Source: Rhizobium sp. ICMP 5592 (GTDB taxonomy: Bacteria; Pseudomonadota; Alphaproteobacteria; Rhizobiales; Rhizobiaceae). From it: 64,000 bases of DNA. This document shows positions 18,713 through 26,600 of the stretch, piece after piece. The notes beneath the pieces were generated by a model, which was given only the letters and a program-made list of their open reading frames with translations, made no database searches and had not been told where the DNA came from. The stretch lies in contig NZ_QSNT01000001.1 in NCBI RefSeq assembly GCF_009498525.1, positions 1,263,083 through 1,327,082 on the forward strand, in the 5' to 3' direction. Both the position numbers and the translations under genes were made by a program. How positions within the stretch are numbered: position 1 is the stretch's first letter; every line of letters begins with the position of its first letter.

Positions 18713-19552
18713 ATGCGAAAAAAGACCGAAAATCTCCGGACAAGCATCTTCGAGTCCCTGAAGAACCGAAAGACGTCGCGGGCAAAGCAGGCTGGCGACC
18801 GGATGCGTCCGGAAGGCACGTTGATCGCCTCTTACAATGTCCACAAATGCGTCGGCGCCGACCGCCGCTTCGATCCGGAGCGGATCAGCCGGGTGATTCA
18901 TGAAATCGATGCCGATGTCATTGGCCTGCAGGAGGCGGACACCCGCTTCGGCGAGCGCACCGGCCTGCTCGATCTACGCCGGCTCGAGCGTGACACCGGG
19001 CTTATTCCCGTGCCGGTGGCGGGCGCCAGCAAGGCGCATGGCTGGCACGGCAATGTCGTGCTGTTCAAGCAGGGCACGGTACGGGACGTGCATCAGATCA
19101 GCCTGCCAGGGCTCGAGCCGCGCGGCGCGTTGCTTGCCGAGATCGAGCTCGCCCGCGGTGGGGTGCTCCGGATCATCGCCGCCCATCTCGGGCTGCTGCT
19201 TCGCTCGCGCGCCCAGCAGGCGCGTCTGATCGTCGAGCTGATGAGCAGGGATAACGACACACCGACCATCCTGCTCGGCGATCTCAACGAATGGCGGCTT
19301 GGCGACCGCTCGTCTCTCAACACCTTTCAAGCCGCTTTCGGCCCGCTGCCGCCGGCCGTGCCGAGCTTTCCATCCACGCTGCCGTTGTTGGCACTCGACC
19401 GCATCATGGCCAACCGAAGCGGGTTGATCTCGACCGTCGAGGTGCATGATTCGCCCTTGGCGCGCGTCGCCTCCGACCACCTGCCGATCAAGGCCGTGGT
19501 CAGCCTGGAGACGTTGCGCGCCGAAACCGAGGCGCGCGCTGCAACGGCTTGA
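18713..19552 (+). CDS. Endonuclease/exonuclease/phosphatase-fold protein
   Basis: The 279-residue frame has an EEP (DNase I-like) domain: ASYNVHKCVG, DADVIGLQEADTRFG with the catalytic Glu, TILLGDLNEWR with the Asp/Asn pair, and a late SDHLPIKAVV with the Asp/His pair. All key residues of the fold are there. In rhizobia this gene commonly sits beside a PLD-type synthase, which suggests a lipid phosphodiesterase role, though a nuclease is possible. The start is uncertain: 18713 (MRKKTENLRTSIF) or 18803 (MRPEGTLIASYNV). Confidence 0.8.
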   Translation: MRKKTENLRTSIFESLKNRKTSRAKQAGDRMRPEGTLIASYNVHKCVGADRRFDPERISRVIHEIDADVIGLQEADTRFGERTGLLDLRRLERDTGLIPVPVAGASKAHGWHGNVVLFKQGTVRDVHQISLPGLEPRGALLAEIELARGGVLRIIAAHLGLLLRSRAQQARLIVELMSRDNDTPTILLGDLNEWRLGDRSSLNTFQAAFGPLPPAVPSFPSTLPLLALDRIMANRSGLISTVEVHDSPLARVASDHLPIKAVVSLETLRAETEARAATA

Positions 19553-19662
19553 AACGGGAAGCCCCACGCAATCATCTGGGCGCAGTCAGGCGAACACGTT
19601 GCACACAATGCACTTCCCAGCCATGATGATCTCGAATCCTCATCCGACACTGCGGACTGCTG

Positions 19663-20409
19663 ATGCGTATCTTTCTCGTTCGACACGGCGAATCTCTTGG
19701 CAACATCAGCGACCAGGCCTACCGGCAATTCGGTGATCACAATGTTCCATTGACGCAGTGGGGCTATCGGCAGGCGCTGGAGGCGGGACGCGTGATCGCG
19801 TCCTATCTGGAGGGATTGCCGGCCACGGAGTTACGGAAACAGAGCATCTGGTACTCGCCCTATCTGAGGACGCGACAGAGCAAGGATGCCTTGCTCGAAG
19901 CCTTGCCGAACGCATTGATCGAGGACGTTCGCGAGGATTATCTGCTGCGGGAACAGGATTTCGGTCTTTTCACCGAAATCTACGATCATGCCGAACAGAA
20001 ACGGAAGTTTCCCGAGGAGTTCGAAAAATGGGCGAGACTGCGCAATAATAGCGGGAAGTTCTACGCGCGACCGCCGGATGGCGAGAGCAGGGCCGATGTG
20101 ACGCAGCGCGTCCGTCTGTTCCTTCAGACCGTCATGCACGACGCGAAGAATGGCAGGAATAACGTCATCATCGTCGGCCATGGCGTCACCAACAGGGCGT
20201 TCGAAATGAATTTCCTGCACCATTCCGTCGACTGGTTCGAGCATTCGGACAATCCGGGAAATGCCGATGTTACCTTGATCGAAGGGACCCTGGAGGAAGG
20301 TTATACGTCGGTCTTGCTCCATAAGGCGGCCGACCGGGTGGCGGGACAGACCGAATTGCGCGAAGCCTATGGTTCCGAGCTGACGGTGGCGCCGAAGGCC
20401 GGACGATAG
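19663..20409 (+). CDS. Histidine phosphatase (phosphoglycerate mutase-like) family protein
   Basis: The 248-residue protein has the catalytic RHGES at residues 7-11 and a second active-site His in IIVGHGVTNRAF near residue 170, so it is probably active. The family transfers or hydrolyses phosphate groups on many small molecules, and the substrate is not evident. It stands alone between the EEP protein and uronate dehydrogenase, 110 and 155 bases away. The TGATGCGT start at 19663 has no strong ribosome site. Confidence 0.85.
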   Translation: MRIFLVRHGESLGNISDQAYRQFGDHNVPLTQWGYRQALEAGRVIASYLEGLPATELRKQSIWYSPYLRTRQSKDALLEALPNALIEDVREDYLLREQDFGLFTEIYDHAEQKRKFPEEFEKWARLRNNSGKFYARPPDGESRADVTQRVRLFLQTVMHDAKNGRNNVIIVGHGVTNRAFEMNFLHHSVDWFEHSDNPGNADVTLIEGTLEEGYTSVLLHKAADRVAGQTELREAYGSELTVAPKAGR

Positions 20410-20564
20410 ACCTATCCACCTCAATCTTTCGGTCGATCCTGCTCGGGCGTCTAGTGGCATCTCGCATCCCCAGATTTTCAGGTGCCGACGACACGGATAG
20501 TTGGTGACGAGCGAAAGTCCATCTTATAGGTTCCGCTTCGACGAGACCCATAGGGAGGAAATCC

Positions 20565-21362
20565 ATGCTGAAGACCCTGTTGATGACCGGAGCCGCTGGC
20601 GGTGTCGGTCAGGCGCTAAGACCGCTTCTTTCAGAGATCGCCGAAAACGTCGTGCTCTCCGACATTGTCGCAGTGGACGATCTGCGCCCGAACGAGCGCT
20701 TCGTCGCCTGCGATCTTGCCGACCGGGGCGGTGTCGATGCGCTGGTGCAGGGCGTTGACGGCATTATCCATCTCGGCGGCGTCTCAACAGAGAAGGCCTT
20801 CGACCTCATCCTACAGGGCAATATTATCGGCCTCTACAATCTCTATGAGGCCGCCCGGCATGCCGGCATGCCGCGCATCATCTTTGCCAGCTCCAACCAT
20901 ACGATCGGCTATTATCGCCGCGACGAGCGTATCGACAGTACTGTGCCGACGCGCCCGGATTCGCTCTATGGCGTCTCGAAAGTCTATGGCGAAGCGGTGG
21001 CGAGCCTCTATTTCGATAAGTTCGGCCAGGAAACGCTGTCGGTGCGGATCGGCTCGTGCTTTCCAGAGCCGCGCAACTCGCGCATGCTGGCGACCTGGTT
21101 CAGCGTTCGCGATTTTCTGTCGCTCTGCGGCCGCGCCTTCGAGACATCCCGTCTCGGGCACACGATCGTCTACGGCGCCTCCAACAATGACGAGCAATGG
21201 TGGGACAACCGCAACGCCGCATTCCTCGGCTGGAAGCCACAGGACAGTGCTGCGGCCTGGCGGGAGCAAATATTGACAAATTCCGCTCCGGAAGATCCGA
21301 CCGATCCGGCCGTCATCTATCAGGGCGGTGGCTTTGCGGCAGCGGGGCACCCGGAGGATTGA
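20565..21362 (+). CDS. udh: Uronate dehydrogenase
   Basis: Udh oxidises D-glucuronate or D-galacturonate to the aldaro-lactone with NAD. The 265-residue protein matches the Agrobacterium enzyme from memory in length and in long stretches: LQGNIIGLYNLYEAAR, RIIFASSNHTIGYY and the catalytic Tyr/Lys in LYGVSKVYGE. The nucleotide motif TGAAGGVGQ is at residues 8-16. A GGAGGAA ribosome site fixes the start. No uronate transporter or aldarate dehydratase is nearby, so downstream steps must be elsewhere. It converges on cysA with a hairpin across both stops. Confidence 0.92.
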   Translation: MLKTLLMTGAAGGVGQALRPLLSEIAENVVLSDIVAVDDLRPNERFVACDLADRGGVDALVQGVDGIIHLGGVSTEKAFDLILQGNIIGLYNLYEAARHAGMPRIIFASSNHTIGYYRRDERIDSTVPTRPDSLYGVSKVYGEAVASLYFDKFGQETLSVRIGSCFPEPRNSRMLATWFSVRDFLSLCGRAFETSRLGHTIVYGASNNDEQWWDNRNAAFLGWKPQDSAAAWREQILTNSAPEDPTDPAVIYQGGGFAAAGHPED

Positions 21363-21381
21363 GGCGTTAGAGCGTCTCAAT
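21358..21381. terminator. Hairpin spanning both stop codons of udh and cysA
   Basis: Arms ATTGAGGCG and CGTCTCAAT pair with one G-T wobble around a six-base loop. It overlaps the last bases of both convergent genes. There is no T-run, so end protection is as likely as termination. Confidence 0.45.
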
Positions 21382-22423
21382 CAACGTTGCGGAACAGCTT
21401 CCAGCGTGTCGGCTTGAAGGCGATGCGGTTGCGGTCGAGCGTGTCGGCCTTGTCCGGCGACAGCTCGATTTCGATGGTCTCGTGCTGGGCGCCGATGTTC
21501 ATTTCGATATGGCGGGTGCCGGCAACGCGGCGGCTGGCGGTCATCAGGCCGGCAATACAGCCGCCGTCGCCCTCATGTAGCTCTATGTCGTGCGGACGGA
21601 AATAGAGATAGGCCTCGCCATCTGGCTCGTGCGGCGTGCTCAAGCCCAGCGGACGATCCTCGAACCAGATCTCCCCATTGGTGACACGCACCTTCACACG
21701 GTTGGACTGGCCGATGAAGCCGTAGACGAAGGGCGAATTCGGCGTGTCGTAGATCTCGTCTGGCGTCCCCACCTGCTCGATCGCGCCCTTGTTGAGCACG
21801 ACGACGCGGTCGGCCAGTTCCAGCGCCTCTTCCTGGTCGTGGGTCACAAAAACGGTGGTATGGCCGGTGCGGTCGTGGATTTCGCGCAGCCATTTGCGCA
21901 AATCCTTGCGCACCTGCGCGTCCAGCGCGCCGAAAGGCTCGTCGAGAAGCAATACGTTCGGCTCGACCGCCATGGCGCGGGCGAGCGCCACACGCTGCCG
22001 CTGGCCGCCAGATAGCTGCGCCGGATAGCGCTTCTCAAGGCCGTTGAGCTGCACCAGTTCCAGCAGTTCGACGGCGCGGCGATGGATTTCGGCGCGGGGA
22101 GGGCGGCGCGATGCCGAGCGGACCTTCAGACCGAAGCCGATATTGTCCAGCACCGTCATATGGCGAAACAGCGCATAGTGCTGAAACACGAAGCCGATAT
22201 TGCGCTGCTGCACCGTCTTCCTCGACGCATCTTCCTCGCCGAAGAAGATCTGGCCTTCGGTCGGCGATTCCAGGCCGGCTATCAGACGCAAAAGCGTCGT
22301 CTTGCCCGAGCCGGAAGGGCCGAGCAGCGCAATCAGTTCACTGGAGCGGATATCCAGGGAGACATCATGCAGCGCCGGAAAGCGGCCGAATTCCTTGCGG
22401 AGGTTTTGAACGCGAACTTCCAT
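21377..22423 (-). CDS. cysA: Sulfate/thiosulfate ABC transporter ATP-binding protein
   Basis: CysA powers sulfate import. The 348-residue protein has Walker [14 protein letters not shown] (residues about 32-44), the signature [14 protein letters not shown], Walker [13 protein letters not shown] and a C-terminal TOBE-type regulatory part. I chose the ATG at 22423 ([12 protein letters not shown]); two more residues are possible from 22429. It is the last gene of the operon sbp-cysT-cysW-cysA, starting 12 bases after cysW. Confidence 0.95.
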   Translation of the reverse strand: MEVRVQNLRKEFGRFPALHDVSLDIRSSELIALLGPSGSGKTTLLRLIAGLESPTEGQIFFGEEDASRKTVQQRNIGFVFQHYALFRHMTVLDNIGFGLKVRSASRRPPRAEIHRRAVELLELVQLNGLEKRYPAQLSGGQRQRVALARAMAVEPNVLLLDEPFGALDAQVRKDLRKWLREIHDRTGHTTVFVTHDQEEALELADRVVVLNKGAIEQVGTPDEIYDTPNSPFVYGFIGQSNRVKVRVTNGEIWFEDRPLGLSTPHEPDGEAYLYFRPHDIELHEGDGGCIAGLMTASRRVAGTRHIEMNIGAQHETIEIELSPDKADTLDRNRIAFKPTRWKLFRNVD

Positions 22424-22435
22424 TAACAATTTTCC

Positions 22436-23308
22436 TCAGTGACGCCGGCTGCCTGCGATCTCATCGCTATAGCGCAATTCCAGCAGCGTCTTTAGTATAA
22501 GTGTGACAAGGGCGAGCAGGGCGAGAAGTGTGGCAACCGCGAAGGCCCCCGAGAAATTATATTCGTTATAGAGAATTTCGACCTGCAGCGGCATGGTGTT
22601 GGTCTCGCCGCGGATATGGCCGGAAACGACCGACACGGCGCCAAACTCGCCCATGGCGCGGGCATTGCAGAGCAATACGCCGTAAAGCAGGCCCCATTTG
22701 ATGTTGGGCAGCGTCACATGCCAGAAGGTTTGCCAGCCATTGGCTCCAAGCGACAGGGCCGCCTCTTCGTCCGCATTTCCCTGCTCTTGCATCAGCGGGA
22801 TCAATTCACGGGCAACGAATGGGAAGGTGACGAACATCGTCGCCAGCACCAGGCCGGGAACCGCGAACAGGATCTGGATGCCATGGCTCTGGAGCCAGGG
22901 GCCGAGCGTGCTGTTCGAGCTGAACAGCAACACGAAGACCAGGCCCGAGATAACCGGTGACACGGAGAACGGCAGATCGATCAGTGTCGTCAGGAACGCC
23001 TTGCCCTTGAATTCGAACTTGGCGATCGCCCAGGCGGCGGCGACACCACAGACGAGATTGAGCGGCACGCTGATGCCGGCGACGATCAAGGACAGCCGGA
23101 TGGCTGCGAAAGTCTCTTCGTCCACAAGGGAGCTGAAGAACTGTTCGACCCCCTTGCGGAAGGCTTCGACGAAGACGGCGGCGAGCGGCATCAGCACCAT
23201 CAAAGTCAGGAAGGCGAGTGTGATGGCAACGAAAATCCAGCGCGCGAACCGGCTTTCGGTGATGACGGAATGAACGGCGTCGGCAGAGGAGGGGGCATCA
23301 TGCGCCAT
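22436..23308 (-). CDS. cysW: Sulfate ABC transporter permease CysW
   Basis: A 290-residue inner-membrane permease with six hydrophobic segments. It has the CysW-type coupling loop [30 protein letters not shown] and the end [29 protein letters not shown], which is typical of CysW. It pairs with CysT to form the sulfate channel. Its start overlaps the end of cysT by 11 bases (23298-23308), a sign of translational coupling. Confidence 0.95.
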   Translation of the reverse strand: MAHDAPSSADAVHSVITESRFARWIFVAITLAFLTLMVLMPLAAVFVEAFRKGVEQFFSSLVDEETFAAIRLSLIVAGISVPLNLVCGVAAAWAIAKFEFKGKAFLTTLIDLPFSVSPVISGLVFVLLFSSNSTLGPWLQSHGIQILFAVPGLVLATMFVTFPFVARELIPLMQEQGNADEEAALSLGANGWQTFWHVTLPNIKWGLLYGVLLCNARAMGEFGAVSVVSGHIRGETNTMPLQVEILYNEYNFSGAFAVATLLALLALVTLILKTLLELRYSDEIAGSRRH

Positions 23309-24155
23309 AGCCGTATCTCCTTCTGCTCCAGGATTGAATGAGATTGATGATCAGCAGCATGATGAAGGAAATGATCAGCATCATCGACGCAATCGCCGTG
23401 GCTGCGGCGTAATTATATTCCTCGAGCTTGATGACGATCAGCAATGGCGCGATCTCGGAAACATAGGGTCTGTTGCCGGCAATGAAGATCACCGAGCCGT
23501 ATTCGCCGGCCGCCCGCGCAAAAGCGAGCGCAAAACCTGTGAGGGCCGCTGGCGCGAGGCCCGGCAGCAGGACACGGGTGATCGTCTGGAAGCGGCTTGC
23601 GCCAAGCGTTGCCGCGGCCTCTTCGACCTCGCGGTCGATCTCCTCCATGACCGGCTGCGCCGTCCGCACCACGAAGGGCAGACCGACGAAGATCAGCGCG
23701 ATGACGATGCCGACGGGCGTGAAGGCGATCTTGATGCCGAGCGGCGCCAAAAACTGCCCGATCCAGCCGTTGGGCGCGTAAAGCGTCGTCAGCGCGATAC
23801 CGGCAACGGCGGTCGGCAGCGCGAAGGGCAGGTCGACCATGGCGTCGATGATGCGCTTGCCGGGAAAACGGTAGCGCACCAGCACCCAGGCCATGATCAG
23901 CCCGAAGACGGCATTGACGATCGCCGCGATGAAGGCGCCGCCAAAGCTCATACGCAAGGCATTGAGCGTGCGCTGATCAAGTGCGATGGCCCAGAATTGG
24001 GACCAGCCAAGAGAACTGCTCTTCCACAGCAATCCCGAGAGCGGGATGAGAACGATCAGGATGAGCCAAGTCAAGGTAACGCCGAGCGCCAATCCGAAGC
24101 CCGGAATGACACTCGGCTGCCGAAACCGCCACCGTTTGCGGGTTATTGCATGCAT
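23298..24155 (-). CDS. cysT: Sulfate ABC transporter permease CysT
   Basis: This 285-residue permease is also called CysU. It has six membrane segments and the coupling loop [30 protein letters not shown]. The C-terminal [40 protein letters not shown] is typical of CysT. It starts only six bases after the stop of the binding-protein gene. Upstream, hairpins are absent, so all four genes should share one message. Confidence 0.95.
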   Translation of the reverse strand: MHAITRKRWRFRQPSVIPGFGLALGVTLTWLILIVLIPLSGLLWKSSSLGWSQFWAIALDQRTLNALRMSFGGAFIAAIVNAVFGLIMAWVLVRYRFPGKRIIDAMVDLPFALPTAVAGIALTTLYAPNGWIGQFLAPLGIKIAFTPVGIVIALIFVGLPFVVRTAQPVMEEIDREVEEAAATLGASRFQTITRVLLPGLAPAALTGFALAFARAAGEYGSVIFIAGNRPYVSEIAPLLIVIKLEEYNYAAATAIASMMLIISFIMLLIINLIQSWSRRRYGYGA

Positions 24156-24161
24156 TCAGAA

Positions 24162-25193
24162 TTATTGTCCCGGCTTGTAAATCTGGTCGAAGACACCGCC
24201 ATCGGCGAAGAACTTCGGCTGAGCTTGAGACCATCCGCCAAAATCGTCAATGGTTGCAAGCTTCAATGCTGGGAACCGGGCAATATCCTTGGGATCAGCG
24301 GCTTCCGGCTTGATCGGCCGGTAGTAATGCTTGGCCGCGATCTTCTGGCCTTCGTCGGAATAGAGGTAGTTGAGGTAAGCCTCGGCCTCCTTGCGGGTGC
24401 CCTTGGTATCGACATTACCATCGACGACGGCGACCGGTGGGTCTGCGCGGATCGAAACGGTGGGCGTTACGATCTCGAACTTATCCGGGCCGAGCTCTTC
24501 GAGCGACAGATAGGCTTCGTTTTCCCAGGCGAGCAGAACGTCGCCGAGGCCGCGCTGGACGAAGGTCGTGGTTGCACCACGGGCACCGGTGTCGAGCACC
24601 GGCACATGCTTCAGAAGCTGGGCGACATAGTCCTGCGCCTTGGCATCATCGCCGCCATTTGCCTGCTTGGCCCAGGCCCAGGCTGCCAGGATGTTCCAGC
24701 GGGCGCCGCCGGAGGTCTTCGGGTTCGGCGTGATGACTTCGACGCCGTCCTTGACCAGGTCGGACCAGTCCTTGATGCCCTTCGGATTGCCCTTACGCAC
24801 CAGGAAGACGATCGTCGACGTATAGGGAACGCTATTGTTCGGGAACTTGGTTTTCCAGTCGGCGGGGATCTTTTTCGTGGCCTTTGCGATGGCGTCGATG
24901 TCGCCCTCGAGCGCCAGCGTCACGACATCGGCATCAAGGCCGTCGATAACCGAGCGAGCCTGCGCGCCCGAGCCGCCATGCGACGCCTTGATATTGATGG
25001 TTTCACCCGTATCCTTCTTCCACTTGGCGGCGAAGGCTGCGTTGAAATCCTTGTACAGTTCGCGCGTCGGATCGTAGGAAACATTGAGAAGCGTCTTGTC
25101 CGCGGCCCATGTCGGCGCTACGGCGCCAGCCAGGGAGAAACTGCCAATGAGAACTGCGGTGGCGAGAAGCCGGGAAAGCTTTATCGTCTGCAT
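24162..25193 (-). CDS. sbp: Periplasmic sulfate-binding protein
   Basis: The 343-residue protein has a long signal peptide ending in APTWA, then the mature start [21 protein letters not shown], the classic opening of Sbp/CysP. The sulfate-site stretch [26 protein letters not shown] is intact. It binds sulfate (or thiosulfate) in the periplasm for CysTWA. An AGGAGGT ribosome site precedes the start. It leads the operon, 161 bases after the PtsN-like gene. Sulfur-dependent control is expected, but no regulator gene is in the window. Confidence 0.95.
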   Translation of the reverse strand: MQTIKLSRLLATAVLIGSFSLAGAVAPTWAADKTLLNVSYDPTRELYKDFNAAFAAKWKKDTGETINIKASHGGSGAQARSVIDGLDADVVTLALEGDIDAIAKATKKIPADWKTKFPNNSVPYTSTIVFLVRKGNPKGIKDWSDLVKDGVEVITPNPKTSGGARWNILAAWAWAKQANGGDDAKAQDYVAQLLKHVPVLDTGARGATTTFVQRGLGDVLLAWENEAYLSLEELGPDKFEIVTPTVSIRADPPVAVVDGNVDTKGTRKEAEAYLNYLYSDEGQKIAAKHYYRPIKPEAADPKDIARFPALKLATIDDFGGWSQAQPKFFADGGVFDQIYKPGQ

Positions 25194-25299
25194 GGGTGAC
25201 CTCCTTCGTTGTTACTAAACCCTATCAACTTGGTCGTATAAAGTAACGAAGATTGTTCCCGCTTGGCGCGCATACATAGAACGGAATCCCATATAATCA

Positions 25300-25321
25300 A
25301 GGAATGTGAAATCACATTCCT
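25300..25321. promoter_or_regulatory. Perfect 22-base palindrome between the PtsN-like gene and sbp
   Basis: Ten-base arms AGGAATGTGA and TCACATTCCT surround two bases. It lies 107 bases upstream of the sbp start and 34 bases after the stop of the PtsN-like gene. The short centre fits an operator better than a terminator, although a 4-base-loop hairpin is possible. A second, looser repeat, GTTACT (25211-25216) with AGTAAC (25242-25247), lies in the sbp leader. Confidence 0.5.
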
Positions 25322-25354
25322 GCGCTTTGACTGAGGCCAACAGCTAGTAAGCTA

Positions 25355-25807
25355 TCAAATCGAGTCAGACATGAAAACCGAGTAGAGCTCGTCGGCGGTT
25401 TTTGCCTGCCGCATGGCCGGCAGCACACCTTCGGCTCTGAGCCGTCTGGCGATGGCAGCGAGCACGTTCAGATATTCGCTGCGGCCGTTTTCACCAAAGA
25501 GCAGGATGAAGGCGAGATCCGTCGGCACGTCGTCGATCGCCTGGAAGTCGACGGGCTGGCCGAAACGAACCATCAATCCGCGTGGCCGCGTCATTCCGGC
25601 AATCGCCGCATGCGGAACGGCAATGCCGTTGCCGATCCCGGTGGTTCCCAGATTTTCCCGCCCTTCCAACGCCTGCAGGACCGCGGCTTCATCCAGACCG
25701 AGGCAACGGGCCGCCTTCGACGACAGAAGCTGCAGCGCCCGCCACTTTGTCGGCGCCGAAAGGCCGACGAAGACATGCTCGGGCAAGATGATGGTGGAAA
25801 GGTCCAT
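25355..25807 (-). CDS. PtsN-like EIIA protein linked to the kdp operon
   Basis: The 150-residue protein is an EIIA domain of the nitrogen/fructose type. Its phosphorylation site fits His66 in GNGIAVPHAAIA, with the later FILLFGENGRSEYLNVLAAIARRL. In E. coli the dephosphorylated form of EIIA-Ntr binds KdpD and raises kdp expression, so a paralogue after kdpDE probably tunes potassium uptake here. I chose the ATG at 25807 (MDLSTIILPEH); the frame open upstream is not needed. It is 100 bases after kdpE on the same strand, likely the last gene of the operon. Confidence 0.85.
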   Translation of the reverse strand: MDLSTIILPEHVFVGLSAPTKWRALQLLSSKAARCLGLDEAAVLQALEGRENLGTTGIGNGIAVPHAAIAGMTRPRGLMVRFGQPVDFQAIDDVPTDLAFILLFGENGRSEYLNVLAAIARRLRAEGVLPAMRQAKTADELYSVFMSDSI

Positions 25808-25907
25808 GGTCACTCTCGGGCTCGGACATCGATAAATCGGACATGACTTGGCCTCGTCGGTCTTTGCAACGAGGCGCTGTTTAGCACGCAGCCAAGGGAT
25901 CACGGCG

Positions 25908-26600
25908 TCATTCCGGCTCGCGCAGGCGATAGCCGACGCCAGTCTCCGTGGTGATATATTGCGGCTGATCCGGAATCTGTTCGATCTTTTGCCGGAGCTG
26001 GCGGACGTAGACGCGCAGATATTGCACATCCGCTGCCGGTCCCCAGACCTGCTTCAGCAGGAACTGATGCGTGAGCACCTTGCCGGCATGCTGCGCCAGC
26101 ACCCGCAGGATGTCGTATTCTTTCGGCGAAAGCTTCACTTCCTTGCCGTCGACCTTGACGATACGCTTGACGAGATCAAGCGACAGGCCGCCGGTCTGGA
26201 AGATCGCCTTTTCACCCTGCTGCTGCAGGCGATGGCGGAGCGCGACGCGGATGCGCGCGGCAAGTTCATTCACGCCGAAAGGCTTGGTGACATAGTCGTC
26301 GGCGCCAGTTTCCAGCGCCTTGACGATGCCGGCTTCGTCGGTACGACTTGAAAGAATGACGACGGGTATCTCCAGCCCATCCTCGCGCCATTCCTGTAGC
26401 AGGTCATGACCTGGCTTGTCGGGCAGGCCGAGGTCGAGAATGATCAGGTCGGGCCGATCTTCTTCCACCGACAGCCTTGCCGCCGCCGCATTCGGGGCTT
26501 CATTGACCAGATAGCCCTGGGCGCTCAAGCCGACGCGCAGCAATTTGCGGATCGGCGGCTCGTCATCGACAACGAGTATCTTGACGGCGGTCGTGTTCAT
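25908..26600 (-). CDS. kdpE: Response regulator of the kdp operon
   Basis: KdpE is an OmpR-type activator of kdpFABC. The 230-residue protein has a receiver domain with the acidic pair VVDDEP, the phospho-acceptor Asp in LIILDLGLPDKPG (near residue 56) and the Lys in YVTKPFG. A C-terminal winged helix follows (VKLSPKEYDILRVLAQHAGKVLTHQFLLKQVWG). Its start overlaps the kdpD stop by four bases, so sensor and regulator are coupled. Confidence 0.95.
   Translation of the reverse strand: MNTTAVKILVVDDEPPIRKLLRVGLSAQGYLVNEAPNAAAARLSVEEDRPDLIILDLGLPDKPGHDLLQEWREDGLEIPVVILSSRTDEAGIVKALETGADDYVTKPFGVNELAARIRVALRHRLQQQGEKAIFQTGGLSLDLVKRIVKVDGKEVKLSPKEYDILRVLAQHAGKVLTHQFLLKQVWGPAADVQYLRVYVRQLRQKIEQIPDQPQYITTETGVGYRLREPE

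Noticed and set aside
23334..25199. 621-residue open frame opposite sbp and cysT
   Set aside because: It crosses two real genes and their gap and has no family features.
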